This document shows, piece after piece, positions 15,001 to 26,660 of a stretch of DNA of 64,000 bases. Source of the DNA: Hybos culiciformis. Its lineage: Eukaryota > Arthropoda > Insecta > Diptera > Hybotidae. The DNA lies in assembly GCA_964007475.1 (NCBI GenBank), contig OZ023273.1, positions 37,688,411-37,752,410 of the forward strand, written 5' to 3'. Below the pieces are notes generated by a model. It did not search any database. It saw only the letters and a program-made list of their open reading frames with translations, and had not been told where the DNA came from. Position 1 is the stretch's first letter. Every line of letters starts with the position of its first letter. The position numbers and the translations under genes are program-made.

Positions 15001-17540
15001 ATTTAAAACTTAAATTGAATCCGTATGAAAAAATTTTAAAATGAAATAAATAATGTTGCCATATCAAATTGCGTGGGTAATTTTATTTTTTTATTTTTAT
15101 TTTTAAAGTTTCTTTAAATAGAATATAACACTCTTTTTCTTATATCAAAAGAGGGAAACATTATTATTATAATATAACATGAAAGTATTTAAAGAACCAT
15201 GACAAAAGTTTAGAATCCAATCAAATAAAAACTTCACACATATGCAAGTACTGTTTATGATGTACGCATAGTTATGTATAGAATTTTTTTTTTTTTAAAA
15301 CCAAATAAGGAAATGGTTATAAAAATTTTTAAAATAAAGAAATTTATTTCGATAATATATATATTATACTTGTTTCCAAAATTGGTTATTGACAAATAAA
15401 CATTAAACTTAGACTGACTCTTTTTAAATTTCTGATTTTTGAAGAAATGACATCATATGTCTGAAAATTTCTTTCTGACTCTCCATTTCATGTGAAGAAA
15501 GATAATAATTATATTTTTATTTTCGTTATAAAAATCATTTTGTTATAATATTTTTTCAATTATTCTACAGGTCAAAAATTAAATAACAAAGTACGTTTAA
15601 TTATTAACGATTTTGGTATTACGAAGTCTAGTTACTTTTTAAAATCTTAAAATCGCCAGTTTCCAATATTGGTTTGCCTGAACCTTTCAAGATTAAAAAT
15701 TTCCATCGATTTATTGGGCGCATTTTATCACAATAAGTTGAAATTGAAATTATGTAACAATCCCTCCCTTACGTTACAGTTTTCAAGAAATCAAATCAAT
15801 TAACTATAACTATGTACGTATGTACCGTACATAATACAAGAACCTAGGTATGTAAATTTATTTTTTGTGACATTCAATTTTTTCTAACTTTAAAAAATTT
15901 TTAAAGAGTAAAATGATTTATTACTTTTTTGTTTGTAAGCATATTATATATTCAAATAAAATCCTTTTTTTTAAAGCTATTTTCCACTTTAAGTTCTCTT
16001 TTTATGATAAAGTTTATCATCGAGCGTAGGTGCTCGTTTTCTAATATATTTTGCTCTAATTTCTAAAATCATTTTATATTTAAAATATATGTACATATAT
16101 AAAGCTTGCATACATTATTTATGCAACTTTAAAATCTAAATATTGTTTTCAATGAAACTTCATATACAAATCAATTATAAAAACCTGAAAAATCTTTGCC
16201 CACATTTTAAAGTTTTATGAATGAAATCCACCTACTTCTCTTTCTCATTCAAGCAGATGGTTTTAAAACTATTACGTACATTTTTATAATGTGAAAATGT
16301 AAATAATATTACAAAAAAAAAATAACTTACAGTTTCATTCATTAAAACAGATGTCGTATTCACTAGTTGGCTGCAAGTCGTCTTGCAATGTTTATGACTC
16401 CACCACCTTCAGATTTGATATCAGCAATAAACACTGCTAATTAGATTTTTGTAATAGTTTAACTGTATATTGACGTGGGACGAACTTAATTTTTGTATTG
16501 TTAAATTTTTTGTTTTGCTTCAAATATGAAAAAAGAAAAAAGAAAAAATTGCGAAAGAATATAATGCTCACAAAGAAAATTTATAATCCTTTTGATTTTG
16601 AAAAAAAATTGAACCTGTTTTCTAATTTCCATAGAATTCTTTAATTAGAAGATTAATAGAATGTGTAATAGAAATATAAAAATTTAATATCTTTTACAAG
16701 CACCTCGAGTAGCGATAAGTTCAAGCAGAAATAAAAATTTAGGTGTGTAATAAACATTATGTGTGGTGTATATTGTATATTTATAGTATTTTTAAAGATG
16801 TTTTTATTTTAGACAAAAATACGAATTTAAAAAGAAACTTAATTTCTTTTTAATGTAAAATTTTAGTTACTACTAATGCCTTGTTTATAGCTAATTTACC
16901 TATCTGAAAAAATGGTACCGTAAAAACCGATTTTCTATGTTATTATTCTATTTATATTTAAGCAAATTTACTGAAAATGAAGATATTCATTTTATCTATT
17001 TTTCGTAAAAAGAATTTTTTTAAAATATTTTTAAATAATTAAGAAAATTGAATTTTTTTTTTTTTTGATATCAATTTCATTACTTCACAAAATTATTTTT
17101 TTGTTTCTTTTTCATTACGTTTCCTACCTATCATAATATTTTTTTACGATAGCTTTCCTGTCAAAAATTTTTTTTTGTTTTTTTTTATATTTTTTGCAGT
17201 TGATTTTTTACTTTCAGATAAAATTAGCTGTGAATAGGTTTCCGGAACATTCCTCCAAAAATTACTTTACTGTGGTAGCTATAAACAACGCATAAACCCT
17301 GTGTTTCATTTCACATCTCATCTGTTGGTGTCAAGATTTTTTTGATATCTAGAATTAAATGAAAATGAAAAACTTGAACGCCATAAAGCAGAGGTCAAGT
17401 AGTGCCATTAGTGCCGCACTATATAAAATGAAATAGAACTTTTGAAAGTTTTAGTATATGTATGTATTTTTTGTTAATTCATGCAACGAAATATGTTAAT
17501 TTTTGAAATTTATTAATAAAACTACATACAAGCCCTGCAT
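12028..17540. other. AT-rich non-coding region with a few complex patches
   Basis: No supportable coding sequence. Most of the stretch is A/T homopolymer and TA-rich DNA. Two patches have balanced, non-repetitive sequence: 14085-14300, which holds GGGGGTG- and CACGTG-containing words, and 16345-16450, which has TTTATGAC and TAATTAG homeodomain-like words. They read like conserved non-coding or regulatory DNA, but only a cross-species alignment could show that. Confidence 0.5.
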
Positions 17541-17913
17541 CATAAGACCTCGTACGGGTTTTTTTTTTTTGAGTTTGTTCTACTTTTTTCCAGTTTTCTC
17601 CAGTTTTGTGTTTTTTTCGTTTAAGGGGTCTTTTAGCTTCAGAATTTCGAAAAAATCTATTTTTTTTTTTTTACATATTCCTGTTCCCCTACTCTTTCTG
17701 AATATTCCCCTGAAATTTTAAGACAAAATTCGAACTAGTTTCGAAGATAGAGCGGTATAAAGACCCAGAGTTCACGCATCACTTAATTGTAGCGAAAATG
17801 TTTAAACGCGTTTTTCTCGAAACCGCGTTTTTCAGATCGGTATAAGCGCTAGCGCCAAGCCAAGCTGTCCGAATTTGATTTTTTCTGGCTCATTTTATTC
17901 ATCTATTATTACT

Positions 17914-18071
17914 CAATGTAACCATCTACGGAAAATTTAAAATTCAAAAATTTGACCCTTTTTGAAGGGTTTAAATAGCAAAAAAAAGGGCCATTTTTGT
18001 AACATTTTTTTTAAAAACTCATAACTTTTACAAAATTGAAAATTTTTTTTTTTCCGTAGATGGTTACATTG
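17914..18071. repeat. 21-base perfect inverted repeat inside the foldback element
   Basis: The words starting CAATGTAACCATCTACGG at 17914-17934 and their exact complement at 18051-18071 enclose about 116 bases, which contain a small hairpin around GACCC/GGGTT. This may be the stem of a further, older nested insertion or the core of the host element. It is non-coding. Confidence 0.8.
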
Positions 18072-18357
18072 CCACAAACATATATTTCAAGATTCCGTTT
18101 GTTTTTTTGATTTCAGATGAAACCGACGACCTGTGGGACTTACACCGCAAAATCCATAATCATTTGGGCGTCTCAGTCAGCACCACACCCTGAGGAAAAT
18201 TTACACGCTGGGCCGAAAAAAAAAATTTTTTTATATACTTTATGAGTTGTACAATGATATGTAGAAAATTTTATACTGATATCTTATAAACTTTTCTCAA
18301 AATAAAATTCGAAAAAAACGTGTATTTTTGGTGTTCTGAAGCTAAAAGACCCCTTAA

Positions 18358-18785
18358 ACAAACCCTTTTTAGGAGTTTTTCGTCTTTATAAAAAAAAATT
18401 TTTTTTAAGTTAAATTTTGAGAAAAAAAATTATTTTCCAAAAGTCTACTTTTTCAACTTTTTTTTTGGGCATCGCAGAAATTTTCGGAAAATGCAGTTTG
18501 AAGGGCATTTGGGAGTAGTTAATTTTAGCTTTTTCGGTTTTTGGCCTGTTTTTTGGAATTTCAAAGGCGTTTTTTGTCTCTCTCCTTTATTTTATCGACA
18601 AAACCCAAAAAGCTAAAATTAACTACTCTCAAATGCCCTTCAAAATGCTTCTTTCGAAAATTTTTGCGATGCCCAAAACAAAAGCTGAAAAAGTAGACTT
18701 TTGGAAAATAATTTTTTTCACAAAATTTAACTAAAAAAAAAAAAAATGTTTTATAAAGACCAAAAACTCCTAAAAAAAGGTTTGT
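18358..18785. mobile_element. Palindromic TTAA-type MITE nested in the foldback element
   Basis: Two arms of about 185 bases (18358-18544 and 18600-18785) are inverted copies at high similarity around a spacer of about 55 bases. The tips read ACAAACC. The element is flanked by TTAA at 18354-18357 and TTAA at 18786-18789. The uninterrupted left arm of the host element (around 17620-17632) has a single TTAA at the matching place, so the duplication follows from insertion. TTAA duplication is known for the piggyBac and Kolobok superfamilies. Which one applies here is not decided, because no transposase is present. Confidence 0.9.
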
Positions 18786-21717
18786 TTAAATGAAAAAAAT
18801 ACAAAACTGGAGAAAACTGGAAAAAAGTAGAACAAATCCAAAAAAAAACCCGTACGAGGTCTTATGGGCTCGTATATGTTCTATACTATAAAAAGTAAGC
18901 CCCGGATATATATAATTTACAATCAGAGAAAATATCTATATCTCTCTGAGTTCTGGTAAGCGAAATAATTTAAAGTAGTACTGATTTGAGTTATTTCTCG
19001 AGTGCCAACCATTTATTATATTGGTTTGAAAAAAGTGGGTTTAAAACATTGATACGAAAACAAACAATTAACAAAGAGCTTAAATTAATACAAGAAAAAT
19101 ATTAGTGGAAATTTTTTGGTATATAAATGTTTTTAAATTAAACTAACTTTGAATAACAACATACTCTGAAATATTTTATTTAATGTCAGAATATTTTATT
19201 TAATATTTTATCTTCCTTTACTATATAAAAAATATAAAAAATGCAGACGAATCCCTAGGCTTGCACTATATTTCATTTAAGATTTTTAACTGAATAATGG
19301 TGCATGAAACGCAAAATGCTTGTAAAGAAAATGTTTAAATAAAAGTGACCGAGGGCCTATTTTTTGAGAAAATATTTTACCGTTACCGTTAAATATGGTT
19401 TTAAAAATTATAATATTCCAGCTAAAAGCATTGTTCATATTTGACTTAGATAGATTAAAATAATCTTCATAGAAATAATTATGCACTCTATTTAGGAGAT
19501 GTTGTATTCAATTTTGTTAAAAATCACATACTTTTTACTTTAAATTTCACCCCTACTTTATTCTTTTTACTCTTAGACTTCCGTTTTATATTAATTTTTA
19601 TACATAATACATAAATAATGTACATATGTACATACATATATTATTATAAATATTATTTTATATAATGAAATACTATTGAATGAAATTGATTCTTTATCAA
19701 TTCACAACTATAAGAACCCCTTTTTTTTAAGGATTATAATATTCAATAATATTTTGAATAAAAAGTATATATTATTGATGTTGAAAATTTTTCAATAATA
19801 ATTTAATTTTGGGAAAACCATAAAAGGATAACACATAGGTAGGTACTTTTAGAATGAATTTTTTAAAAAAGTTTTAATAGTGTTTTTGTATTTTGTTTTT
19901 TTGTGTACTAATTGAAGCACAATCAAATTGTTAAGCAGCTTTAAATGCCGCAACCATGATATAAAGAAAAAAAAAATATTTCAATGATAATCTTATTAAC
20001 ATTTTTTTAAATAAATATTTTTTTTCAAGCAGCCCACTCAATCAGAGAGTTCTTATGATGGAGAGGTTATGGCTTACTGTCTTTCAATTACAACAACACT
20101 ACGTTAAAGTTTTCTTGTTGGTTGGATATATAAATTTATTTATTTTTTTCTTAACCGCCCCAGCGTTTGCGCCAACGACTGTTTTTATTTTTTTTTTTCA
20201 TATTTTTTGTTGTTTCTTTGGGAACAGATAAAAATGTTGAGAAAAACAACAGAAATATTAAAAATCCTACACAAAATTTTGTGCTTTTGTCGCTTATTAA
20301 GCACGCGACACTACATTCTTTAAAAACTAAACAAAAAAAAAAGTAATGAAAACATAATAAAGAAAAATTTCATATAATTTCATTTATTGTAGCTGGATCG
20401 GATAATTTTTTTTTTTAATTTTTTATTAATACAAAAAAAATAAAACGTGGTAAACTTAATACTTAGTTTTTATTATCATTTTAGTGTTGTTTCTTATTTT
20501 CCTTTAAAAAAAACTTTCCAATACGAAAAGATGAACTGAAAAATAATTTTTTTTTTTTAATAATTTTATCGGCAAATTAGCGCGAAGAAAACAAAATAAG
20601 GCAAAAAAAACTGCAAAGCTTTTGGAAAAGCTTTATTGAAAATGAAAATTTTAAAGTGAAACAAAAATAAAACTCAGAATAATAAAGGATAATAAAAAAG
20701 GAAATCACGGTTAAAGTAAAAAAAAAAAAAATTTTTTTTTAATACTGAAATTATTTTTTGTGTTTTAAAAATAAAAAATTATGGAATATAAAATAAATTT
20801 TTATAAACAAAAATTTATAAAAGAACAAACTTTAAAACAAAAAATTATGTGGATAAGTTTGAACCAATTTTATATATTATGTTTGAACCATCAAGCAAAC
20901 TAAGCTTAACTGCAGAATAGATAAACTTAGACTCGTAATATCTGAAGAGTTATTTTTCAGAATGAAAAATCTATACGTTATAAAATTGTCAATAATTAAT
21001 AATTTTTTATTGGTTACTCTATAAAATTATTTAATCCATTATTTTCATTATTTTACATAATATAAATATGTATAATGTTATAGTTATTAATACTTCTAAT
21101 TTAAATTTGTTTAATAATTTTATTAATATTTTTGTTAAAAACAAAATTATTAATTTATTGTGTTAAAAAAAATTATACAATTTTCTTCTATTTTGATTAC
21201 GAAAATATGTTGACACCGTTTGTATTACTGAAATCTTCAGGGATCCAAATTACATAAGAAATTTTGATAGAAGCTTATTTTCAGATAGTACATGGATTAA
21301 AACTCTTACATTTCAATATTTAAGCTTTTGTATTTATATGATGCGTTGAATTTATATGTTTATGATGCGTTATCATAATGTAGCACGAGAATTTTAAATG
21401 ATTTTAACTTAAATCCTTAAAATTAAAGTTAAAGTTTAAATTATTTTTTGATTTTCTTAGTAATGTACATAAATTTATTTACGTTGAGCACTGCAAGGAT
21501 ATAAATTTGTCCATGATTTCCGTGATATTTTAACACAGTGATTTTTTTATCACAAAAAAAGGAAAGTTCAAAAATTTTATATTTTCCATCTATGAGTTTT
21601 AAATAAATTATTAATAATTAACTTTTTTAGCTTTAACGATGATATAACTCAACTGGTTTGAACGTTAAATTTACAAGTAAATATAGTATTGATTATTTTT
21701 GGTTACATTGGTTCTTT

Positions 21718-21773
21718 AATTTATATTTTTGTTTGTTATAATAATAATAATTTATATTTTTGTTTGTTATAAT
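21718..21773. repeat. 25-base direct duplication, period 31
   Basis: An identical 25-base AT-rich unit containing TTTTTGTTTGTTATAAT is present at 21718-21742 and 21749-21773, separated by an AATAAT spacer. It is probably a slippage product. No coding role is seen. Confidence 0.85.
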
Positions 21774-22017
21774 GTATGTAAATGGCACTTCATTTGTAAA
21801 AAAAAATTAAACTAATAGTAATAATATTTAACTACAAAATAGCCATTTAATAAGTATCAAATAATATGCAAAAATTTATAATTCAAATGGAACAAGAGTT
21901 AAAACTTATTACATAGTGAAAAAAACCGTCTGAAATAAAAAGTTATATCAGTACATCAATTCCTACCGACAAGATCACACCTTTTTTAGTTTCTTCCTTA
22001 CTTTGTTTAGTACTAGT

Positions 22018-22230
22018 TTATGATTTTATCCTTTCTTTCCCCTTTTAATTCTTCAATTTCCTGTTTGGTCTTTTCGTCCTTTTCTATTTTTTTCTCATTT
22101 TGTTTCATATATTTATTATGCTGTTCAGTTCATTCCTTCTCCACCTCGACCTCAACCTCGATCCTGTTGCAATCAAAGAACCATTTTTCATCAGATAAAT
22201 GAAAATAATAAATTACTATGAACAAAAAAT
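22018..22230 (-). pseudogene. Possible coding remnant, Lys/Glu-rich (very uncertain)
   Basis: Read on the minus strand, one frame runs from about 22230 to a TAG at about 22018. It contains SDEKWFFDCNRIE, then alternating Glu-Val residues, one in-frame TGA, and a Lys/Glu-rich segment (KQNEKKIEKDEKTKQEIEEL) that looks coiled-coil-like. The composition differs from the Phe/Ile/Leu noise of neighbouring frames, hence the note. There is no start context, no splice evidence and no family I recognise. It may be a decayed exon or a repeat remnant, or it may be chance. Confidence 0.2.
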
Positions 22231-23280
22231 TCGTTAAAAGTATCTGCCTCAGCCCTCAATTATACAATTTAAAAATATGATCCAAACTCAAAAAATGTGA
22301 ATAAAATGCTCAAATTGTTTATTAGTGGCCCATATTATACTTTAAATTAAAAATCAAAACAAACTTTGATAATCAATTGTAAAATTGTAAAATTTTTAAA
22401 GACCAATCATTACGCTTCATTTTTTTTGGAAAGTTATGACGTCATTTTAACTTCTCTTTAACCACTTGTTTATTTTACTACGAAAATATTCGATTGATGA
22501 AAATAATATGCAAAAAAGAAAGGAAAAAAAAATATGTTAAATAGCTCCTTTAAAAATGATTTACCTATTGTGTAATGTTGCTTTAACTGTAGGTAGAAAC
22601 AAAAGTTTTAAATTCTTATCCATGTAAAATATTCCAAAATTAAGCTTTTTTTATGACGTAATTATTTCTAATGCATGGAATCTACGACGTAAGAGCTTTC
22701 TTATTATTGCTTGCGAAAATCAAAAAGCTCATAAATTAATGTTTTTTAAATTATTTTTATTTTCATATGATTTTTATTGTATTTTTATTTGGTATAGACA
22801 TTGACTTTTAAGCAATTTTTTTGTCTATATACATACCTACAAATAAAGTTAGTTTCATTCATGATTTCAATATTTACGTTTTCCACAAACAGTAAAGAAA
22901 AATAATATTCATTCATTAATTTGATTTTTACGTTATTAGAACTTTAAAAAAAAACATAATAGGTATATATAAAAAAAAATTTTAATAAGAAAATCAATAA
23001 ATTTGTTTTCTTACCGTCTGATATTATAATAATTTATTAATTGTTTTTAAAAAAAAAAAAAAAATTTAATACGAATTCAAAAATTCAAAAACAATAAAAA
23101 ACAATATTAATTCAAGTGCAAATATAAAAAAAAAAGAAAAACACTACCTCATAAATGAAGTATAGAATTCGCTTTCAACATTTGGATTTAAAATATATTC
23201 TAAAATCGCTCTCTGTTAACGAGATTGCCCACATTTAAACATCGAAATCGGCGAAGTAATTTAAAAGTTTTAATCATTTA

Positions 23281-23345
23281 AGTGCGCGACGGACAGACTG
23301 ACAGACGTACAGAAGAGCAGACAGAAAGTGAAAACATATAATCCG
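23281..23345. repeat. GACGGAC-type dispersed repeat, copy 1
   Basis: The stretch GACGGACAGACTGACAGACG followed by GAAAACATATA resembles two other places in the window (46758-46810 and 59205-59263). All three combine GACGGA/CAGACG words with a downstream AAACATATA or AAATATAGTT word. They are probably fragments of one diverged interspersed repeat. The full unit boundaries are not clear. Confidence 0.5.
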
Positions 23346-24139
23346 TGGAAAACGAACAAAAAACCAAACAATTAAAAAAGTCTCTCAGTTTCAATTATAC
23401 CACACATTATACATAATTTTGCATATTTATGTATTCGAAACTGGAAATAAAAGCTTCCTCAATAATGATTCTAAACTAAATAAAAAATTTAATTTTATAT
23501 AAATATAAAAATACTTTCAATAAAATTTAATTGTATTAACTACACCTGCGTTATACAATTCTATGATATAAATATAATTTATTAATTTAATTTTTTAAAT
23601 AAAATTAATATCAAAATTAAAATACAACTCCCAAATCAAGTGAATTAATATCAGGATGTTAAAAATCATATAAATCAGAAGTATTATTTATAAATTAGTG
23701 TTTGTATTTAGATTAGCAAAGATAAGAATACCTATTTGTAAATTAAATAAACAACAAAAATAATATACTTGTTTTGGACTGTTATTGTTTTGTAAATAAG
23801 CTCTTACCACCGTTTATAGTATAAACCTTAAATTGACGTAATATAAGGCTAAATACAATATTTTGTCAACAAAAATACAGAAATACGTAGTTGAAGCCCA
23901 CATATAGATTAATAATTTTTGAACTTAGGTACATCGTACATCTTATATTTTGATTTTAAGGCTATATAAAAAAGAAAACTCTTAGATTATCGTTAATGAT
24001 ATTTTAGGCTTCAGGATTTGAATTATTATTTTTTGCGGGAAATTAAGTGAACTACACATATCTGAGAAAATATTTAATTATTATAAAGTTTTCAACGTTT
24101 TTTTTTTACGTTTAGAAGAAAACGATTATTATCGACAGC

Positions 24140-24325
24140 TATAGTACGATTCAAATCACTTGACCAATGAGCTTTTAAGAGAGGGTAAAATTTGAATATA
24201 ATTATTATACAAAAATTGCATGAGCTTTTTTCTTAAATAATTTCCCCTAAATTTTGTATGCATTTTTTAATGGAAAGGGAAAGCTTTGCATAACGGATTG
24301 GTCAAGTGATTTGAATCGTACTATA
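24140..24325. mobile_element. TA-flanked palindromic MITE, 182 bases plus TA on each side
   Basis: The left 29 bases from 24140, beginning TATAGTACGATTCAAATC, are exactly repeated as reverse complement ending at 24325. If the outer TA is the target duplication, the element is 24142-24323 with tips TAGTACGATTC. TA duplications are characteristic of the Tc1/mariner superfamily, so a mariner-like MITE is the likeliest identity. The perfect terminal repeats suggest a fairly young copy. The interior contains two similar ATGAGCTTTT words but no coding sequence. Confidence 0.85.
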
Positions 24326-26140
24326 CCAATTCTTTTAAGTTACCCTAACTGCAAGCTTTTAACAAAATTTAATATATTTACACTTAACAGCGATCTTTTC
24401 TTTTTATTTATTCAAAAATTCTAATCCAATTTAATTACCAACTTATATATGATTGCAATTTAAAAATATTGCTAATATCTGGAAGTATTTTTGCAAATAG
24501 TATTATTAAATTAATAGTAGAATAGTATACAGTAAACAGCAGCATTACACTATTTTTTGATATTGAAATCAAAAAATTCAACTACCTATATAAAAAAAAG
24601 TATATAAATTAAATATAAAGGTATTATTATTTATATACATATATAAAAATTATAGCAAAATTTCACTTAAATTTTTTTTTTAAATTATTATTTTGAACAG
24701 GTTAATATTTCTTTATATTTTTTTTTCGATTTATTGAACGATAAAATTTAAATGTGTCCAACTTTTGTTGAACAACTAGAAAATTGCTCCAATATGATCA
24801 ACTTTGTTGAAAAAAGAATTCCGCCGATAATGGGTTGACAAAAATCGATTTTCAATTCTTAAATTTGGAGACAATCAACATAAAGGATTTAAAAAATTAT
24901 GAAAATGTTATTTAAATTGAAATAATTTTAAAGATGTATACGAACATTTTCAAAAATTCTTAAATCTTTGTACCATATTTTATTATTAAAATATGGAAAC
25001 TGTATTTATGTATTATTTTTATGTAGGTAAACACAATATCTTTATCATTGAATTTCCTGGTTTCTGAAATCAACATAAACAATCTTTAAGTGGCATTTGA
25101 ACAAATTAAAAAGAAAATTCCTGAATTGAAAGTGAAATCTGTTGCTCTTTTCTCAACAAAAAAAAAGAAATTCTTCCTACACAATCGAAAGCTTTCAAGT
25201 TCATCCACCATATACAGTTTACTATATTTATAAGTATTTGTGGGGGTGAATTTTTACCTGAAAATACTCTTGAGAAATGCTATGAAATAAATAACACTTT
25301 CTTGAGTTGACAAAAAGCTCTAAAATGTATAAATAATATTAATGTAGTTACCTTAACTCACATTACCCCTGAAGTCGTATTAGAGCCAAGAAAAAATGTA
25401 TAAATTGAACAAGATGTTTTATAACTAAGTTACTTAAAATGAAAAATATGTATTGGCAACGGATTCCGATTCTTCTATATAGAATTAATAAGATACATTT
25501 ATTTAGGGATTATCTAATGCAATCAAAAACAAAATATGTATTTCAAATTTTCTTCATTTATCAAAAATAAACATTTTAGCTACACATTAAGTAAACATTA
25601 AAAAAATTACTGTGCAACTTAACACTTCTAACCAGGCACCTTAAAACTAATCTATAAAGAAGATTAATAATGCCCAAGTTGTGTATAATTATTAAAATTA
25701 AAGTTAAAATTTCACATAATATACATAAATACTTATATTTTACTTTTATGTTTATATTTTTTTTGAAGAATATATATTTGTATTCAGATTCTAATACTGC
25801 TTTGAAAAATTCTTGAATAAGATTAAAATGAAACATGTATTATATAAAAATTAGAACAAGCTTTTCCAATTCTGTTGCCATAAACAACCGGCTGGGAAGA
25901 GAATATATTTATGAAAATTGTATAACACAGAGAAAAAAAAAATATGTTTTTGTAAAGAAAATTGTAATATTCTATTTTTAATCGCACATTTGTTCATACT
26001 TTCGTATGTAGGGAAATTTATGTTTTTTTTTTACATCACTAGTTTTCTGTATCATTTTTATTTTTTTTATTTATATAAAAACATGAATGAAAAGCTTGCG
26101 ATTTTTTAAAATATTCATCATTTAAATATTGTGATTTTCC
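24326..26140. other. AT-rich non-coding region
   Basis: I see no gene, repeat structure or RNA gene here. The sequence is ordinary AT-rich DNA with short, noise-like frames. Confidence 0.6.
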
Positions 26141-26660
26141 ACTTAATGATCGTTGGTGGTGGCGGCGCCGGTCTTAAAAATTTCGTTAACAAAAAATAGT
26201 AAAAGAAAACTGAAAATTGTTCGTATATGAATTTTTGAATTCATTATGTATTTTTATTTTGGAATTTGTTCAGTTCAGGAAAAATAAAATAAATTTATTT
26301 TTCTTCTTTTTTCGTTTTTTTTTTTTTTTTGCAAGAAAGCTTTGCGATGAGCGAGAGAGTTTCACTTACCGGCTACATTATATTAAAAAATTATATTTTG
26401 TAATAATTTCTTCAAAAAAAAAAAAAAAAAATTAATGTCGTGCTGTCTGATTGAAAATTGTGTTTTTTTTTTTGTCATGAGAAAAAAAATTTATTTAAAA
26501 ATATTTAGTTTGCCGAAACACTTTGAATAGATTGAAAATATTTTGTTTTTTTTTTTGTTCAGGTGAAATTTTTACGCGCTTTTTTTTTTTTTTAATTAAA
26601 TCAGTTACTGGCAACGTCGCGTCGGCCAGTCGGTATTGGCGGAAGTAAGAAAAATAAATA
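26140..26660. promoter_or_regulatory. Candidate promoter / first non-coding exon
   Basis: G+C-rich words are clustered here, unlike the surroundings: GGTGGTGGCGGCGCCGG near 26154, GCGAGAGAG near 26351, and CGTCGCGTCGGCCAGTCGG near 26615. An arthropod-type initiator TCAGTT lies at 26601-26606. It is followed about 25 bases later by AGTCGG, which resembles a downstream promoter element but sits two bases out of register. A donor-like GGAA|GTAAGA is at 26644/26645. On the minus strand, CCG|GTAAGTGA at 26370 is also a strong donor-like site. The patch could be the start of the gene whose coding exon begins at 30733, or of a minus-strand transcript. Both are inference. Confidence 0.3.

Larger units (their letters stand above)
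17541..18866. mobile_element. Foldback DNA element interrupted by a nested MITE
   Basis: The left end reads CATAAGACCTCGTACGGG from 17541 and the right end is its reverse complement finishing at 18866. The left arm 17541-17645 matches the right side in two pieces. Its outer part pairs with 18790-18866 and its inner part, around GGGGTCTTTTAGCTTC, pairs with 18333-18357. A separate palindrome at 18358-18785 splits the right arm. Without that insertion the element is about 894 bases. Inside lies a further 21-base perfect inverted pair, 17914-17934 with 18051-18071. No coding sequence is visible, so it is non-autonomous. I could not find a convincing target duplication, and the superfamily is not assigned. 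Confidence 0.85.
18867..24139. other. AT-rich non-coding region
   Basis: No gene can be supported. Notable points are a 25-base direct duplication at 21718-21742 and 21749-21773, a normal-complexity patch at 20030-20170 and 20280-20320, and a diverged GACGGACAGAC repeat at 23281-23345. The minus strand of 22018-22230 reads as a Lys/Glu-rich frame with one stop, described separately. The rest is homopolymer-rich DNA. Confidence 0.5.

Noticed and set aside
17503..17721. Plus-strand Phe/Ser-rich frame of 72 residues.
   Set aside because: It is the T-rich left arm of the foldback element and has the same sequence as the inverted right arm. No start context or protein-like composition.
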